From: Candidatus Nesterenkonia stercoripullorum
GTDB lineage: Bacteria > Actinomycetota > Actinomycetes > Actinomycetales > Micrococcaceae
DNA: 7,691 bases
Direction of reading: 5' to 3'
Assembly (NCBI GenBank): GCA_019114115.1
Contig: DXGD01000299.1
Span: 1-7,691 of the forward strand
In this document: in pieces, positions 7,569 to 7,691 of the stretch
How the letters are laid out: every line of letters begins with the position of its first letter
Numbering within the stretch: the first letter of the stretch is position 1
The notes under the pieces: generated by a model
What the model was told of the DNA's origin: nothing
The model's database searches: none
The model's input: only the letters and a program-made list of their open reading frames with translations
Position numbers and translations under genes: made by a program

Positions 7569-7691
7569 CTGTAGCGGAACCGTGGTGGGACATCGCGTCA
7601 GAAACAGTCTCTTCTCAGGCGAACATTCCGCGATCTCCTCGGATTAATGACCCACAGGCGTTCTATACACACACTGTGGACGAGAACTCAT
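7569..7691. other. Non-coding tail after the MarR gene
   Basis: No gene is supported in the last 123 bases. CCACAG (7652-7657) and CTGTGG (7674-7679) form an inverted repeat with a 16-base gap around TATACA, which could be a regulatory site for a gene beyond the right edge. No terminator hairpin is seen after the MarR stop. Confidence 0.35.

Overview
The window looks like chromosomal DNA of a high-GC actinobacterium, probably in or near the Micrococcales. The basis is the strong G/C third-position bias of the first two genes, GTG and TTG starts, an actinobacterial-type class Ib ribonucleotide reductase pair, and a likely leaderless promoter. Genus cannot be decided from sequence alone.

Region 1 (1-2558) is conserved core: the last 479 codons of nrdE and the complete nrdF, which together make the class Ib ribonucleotide reductase that supplies dNTPs. 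nrdF most likely starts at a TTG at 1504. The operon closes with a strong intrinsic terminator at 2519-2558.

Region 2 (2559 to about 5480) looks accessory. A 600-base gene-poor stretch holds one start-less coding-like frame (2736-2945). It is followed by a membrane-anchored coiled-coil protein with a DUF4041 domain and a C-terminal T5orf172/MUG113-type (GIY-YIG-like) domain (3176-4645). This gene ends exactly on a TGA that looks like the first three bases of an IS3-family left end. The IS survives only as its left end plus about 36 codons of orfA, and then runs in frame into unrelated sequence, giving a chimeric 142-codon reading frame (4741-5169). About 310 bases without a gene follow.

Region 3 (5482-6287) is a compact two-gene operon. 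It encodes a small four-helix membrane protein and, by a GTGA overlap, a PF13601-like winged-helix regulator. A perfect palindrome lies between the -10 region and the start codon, which suggests autoregulation.

Region 4 (6291-7691) is again mosaic. It holds a truncated SRPBCC-family gene on the minus strand, a 40-codon coding remnant, a cluster of palindromes, and an intact MarR-family regulator (7092-7568). The palindromes probably form the MarR operator region.

Taken together, a stable replication-supply operon is followed by a patchwork of transferred and decayed genes. The most unusual candidate system is the membrane-bound DUF4041/GIY-YIG-like protein, whose present C-terminus may have been set by an IS insertion.
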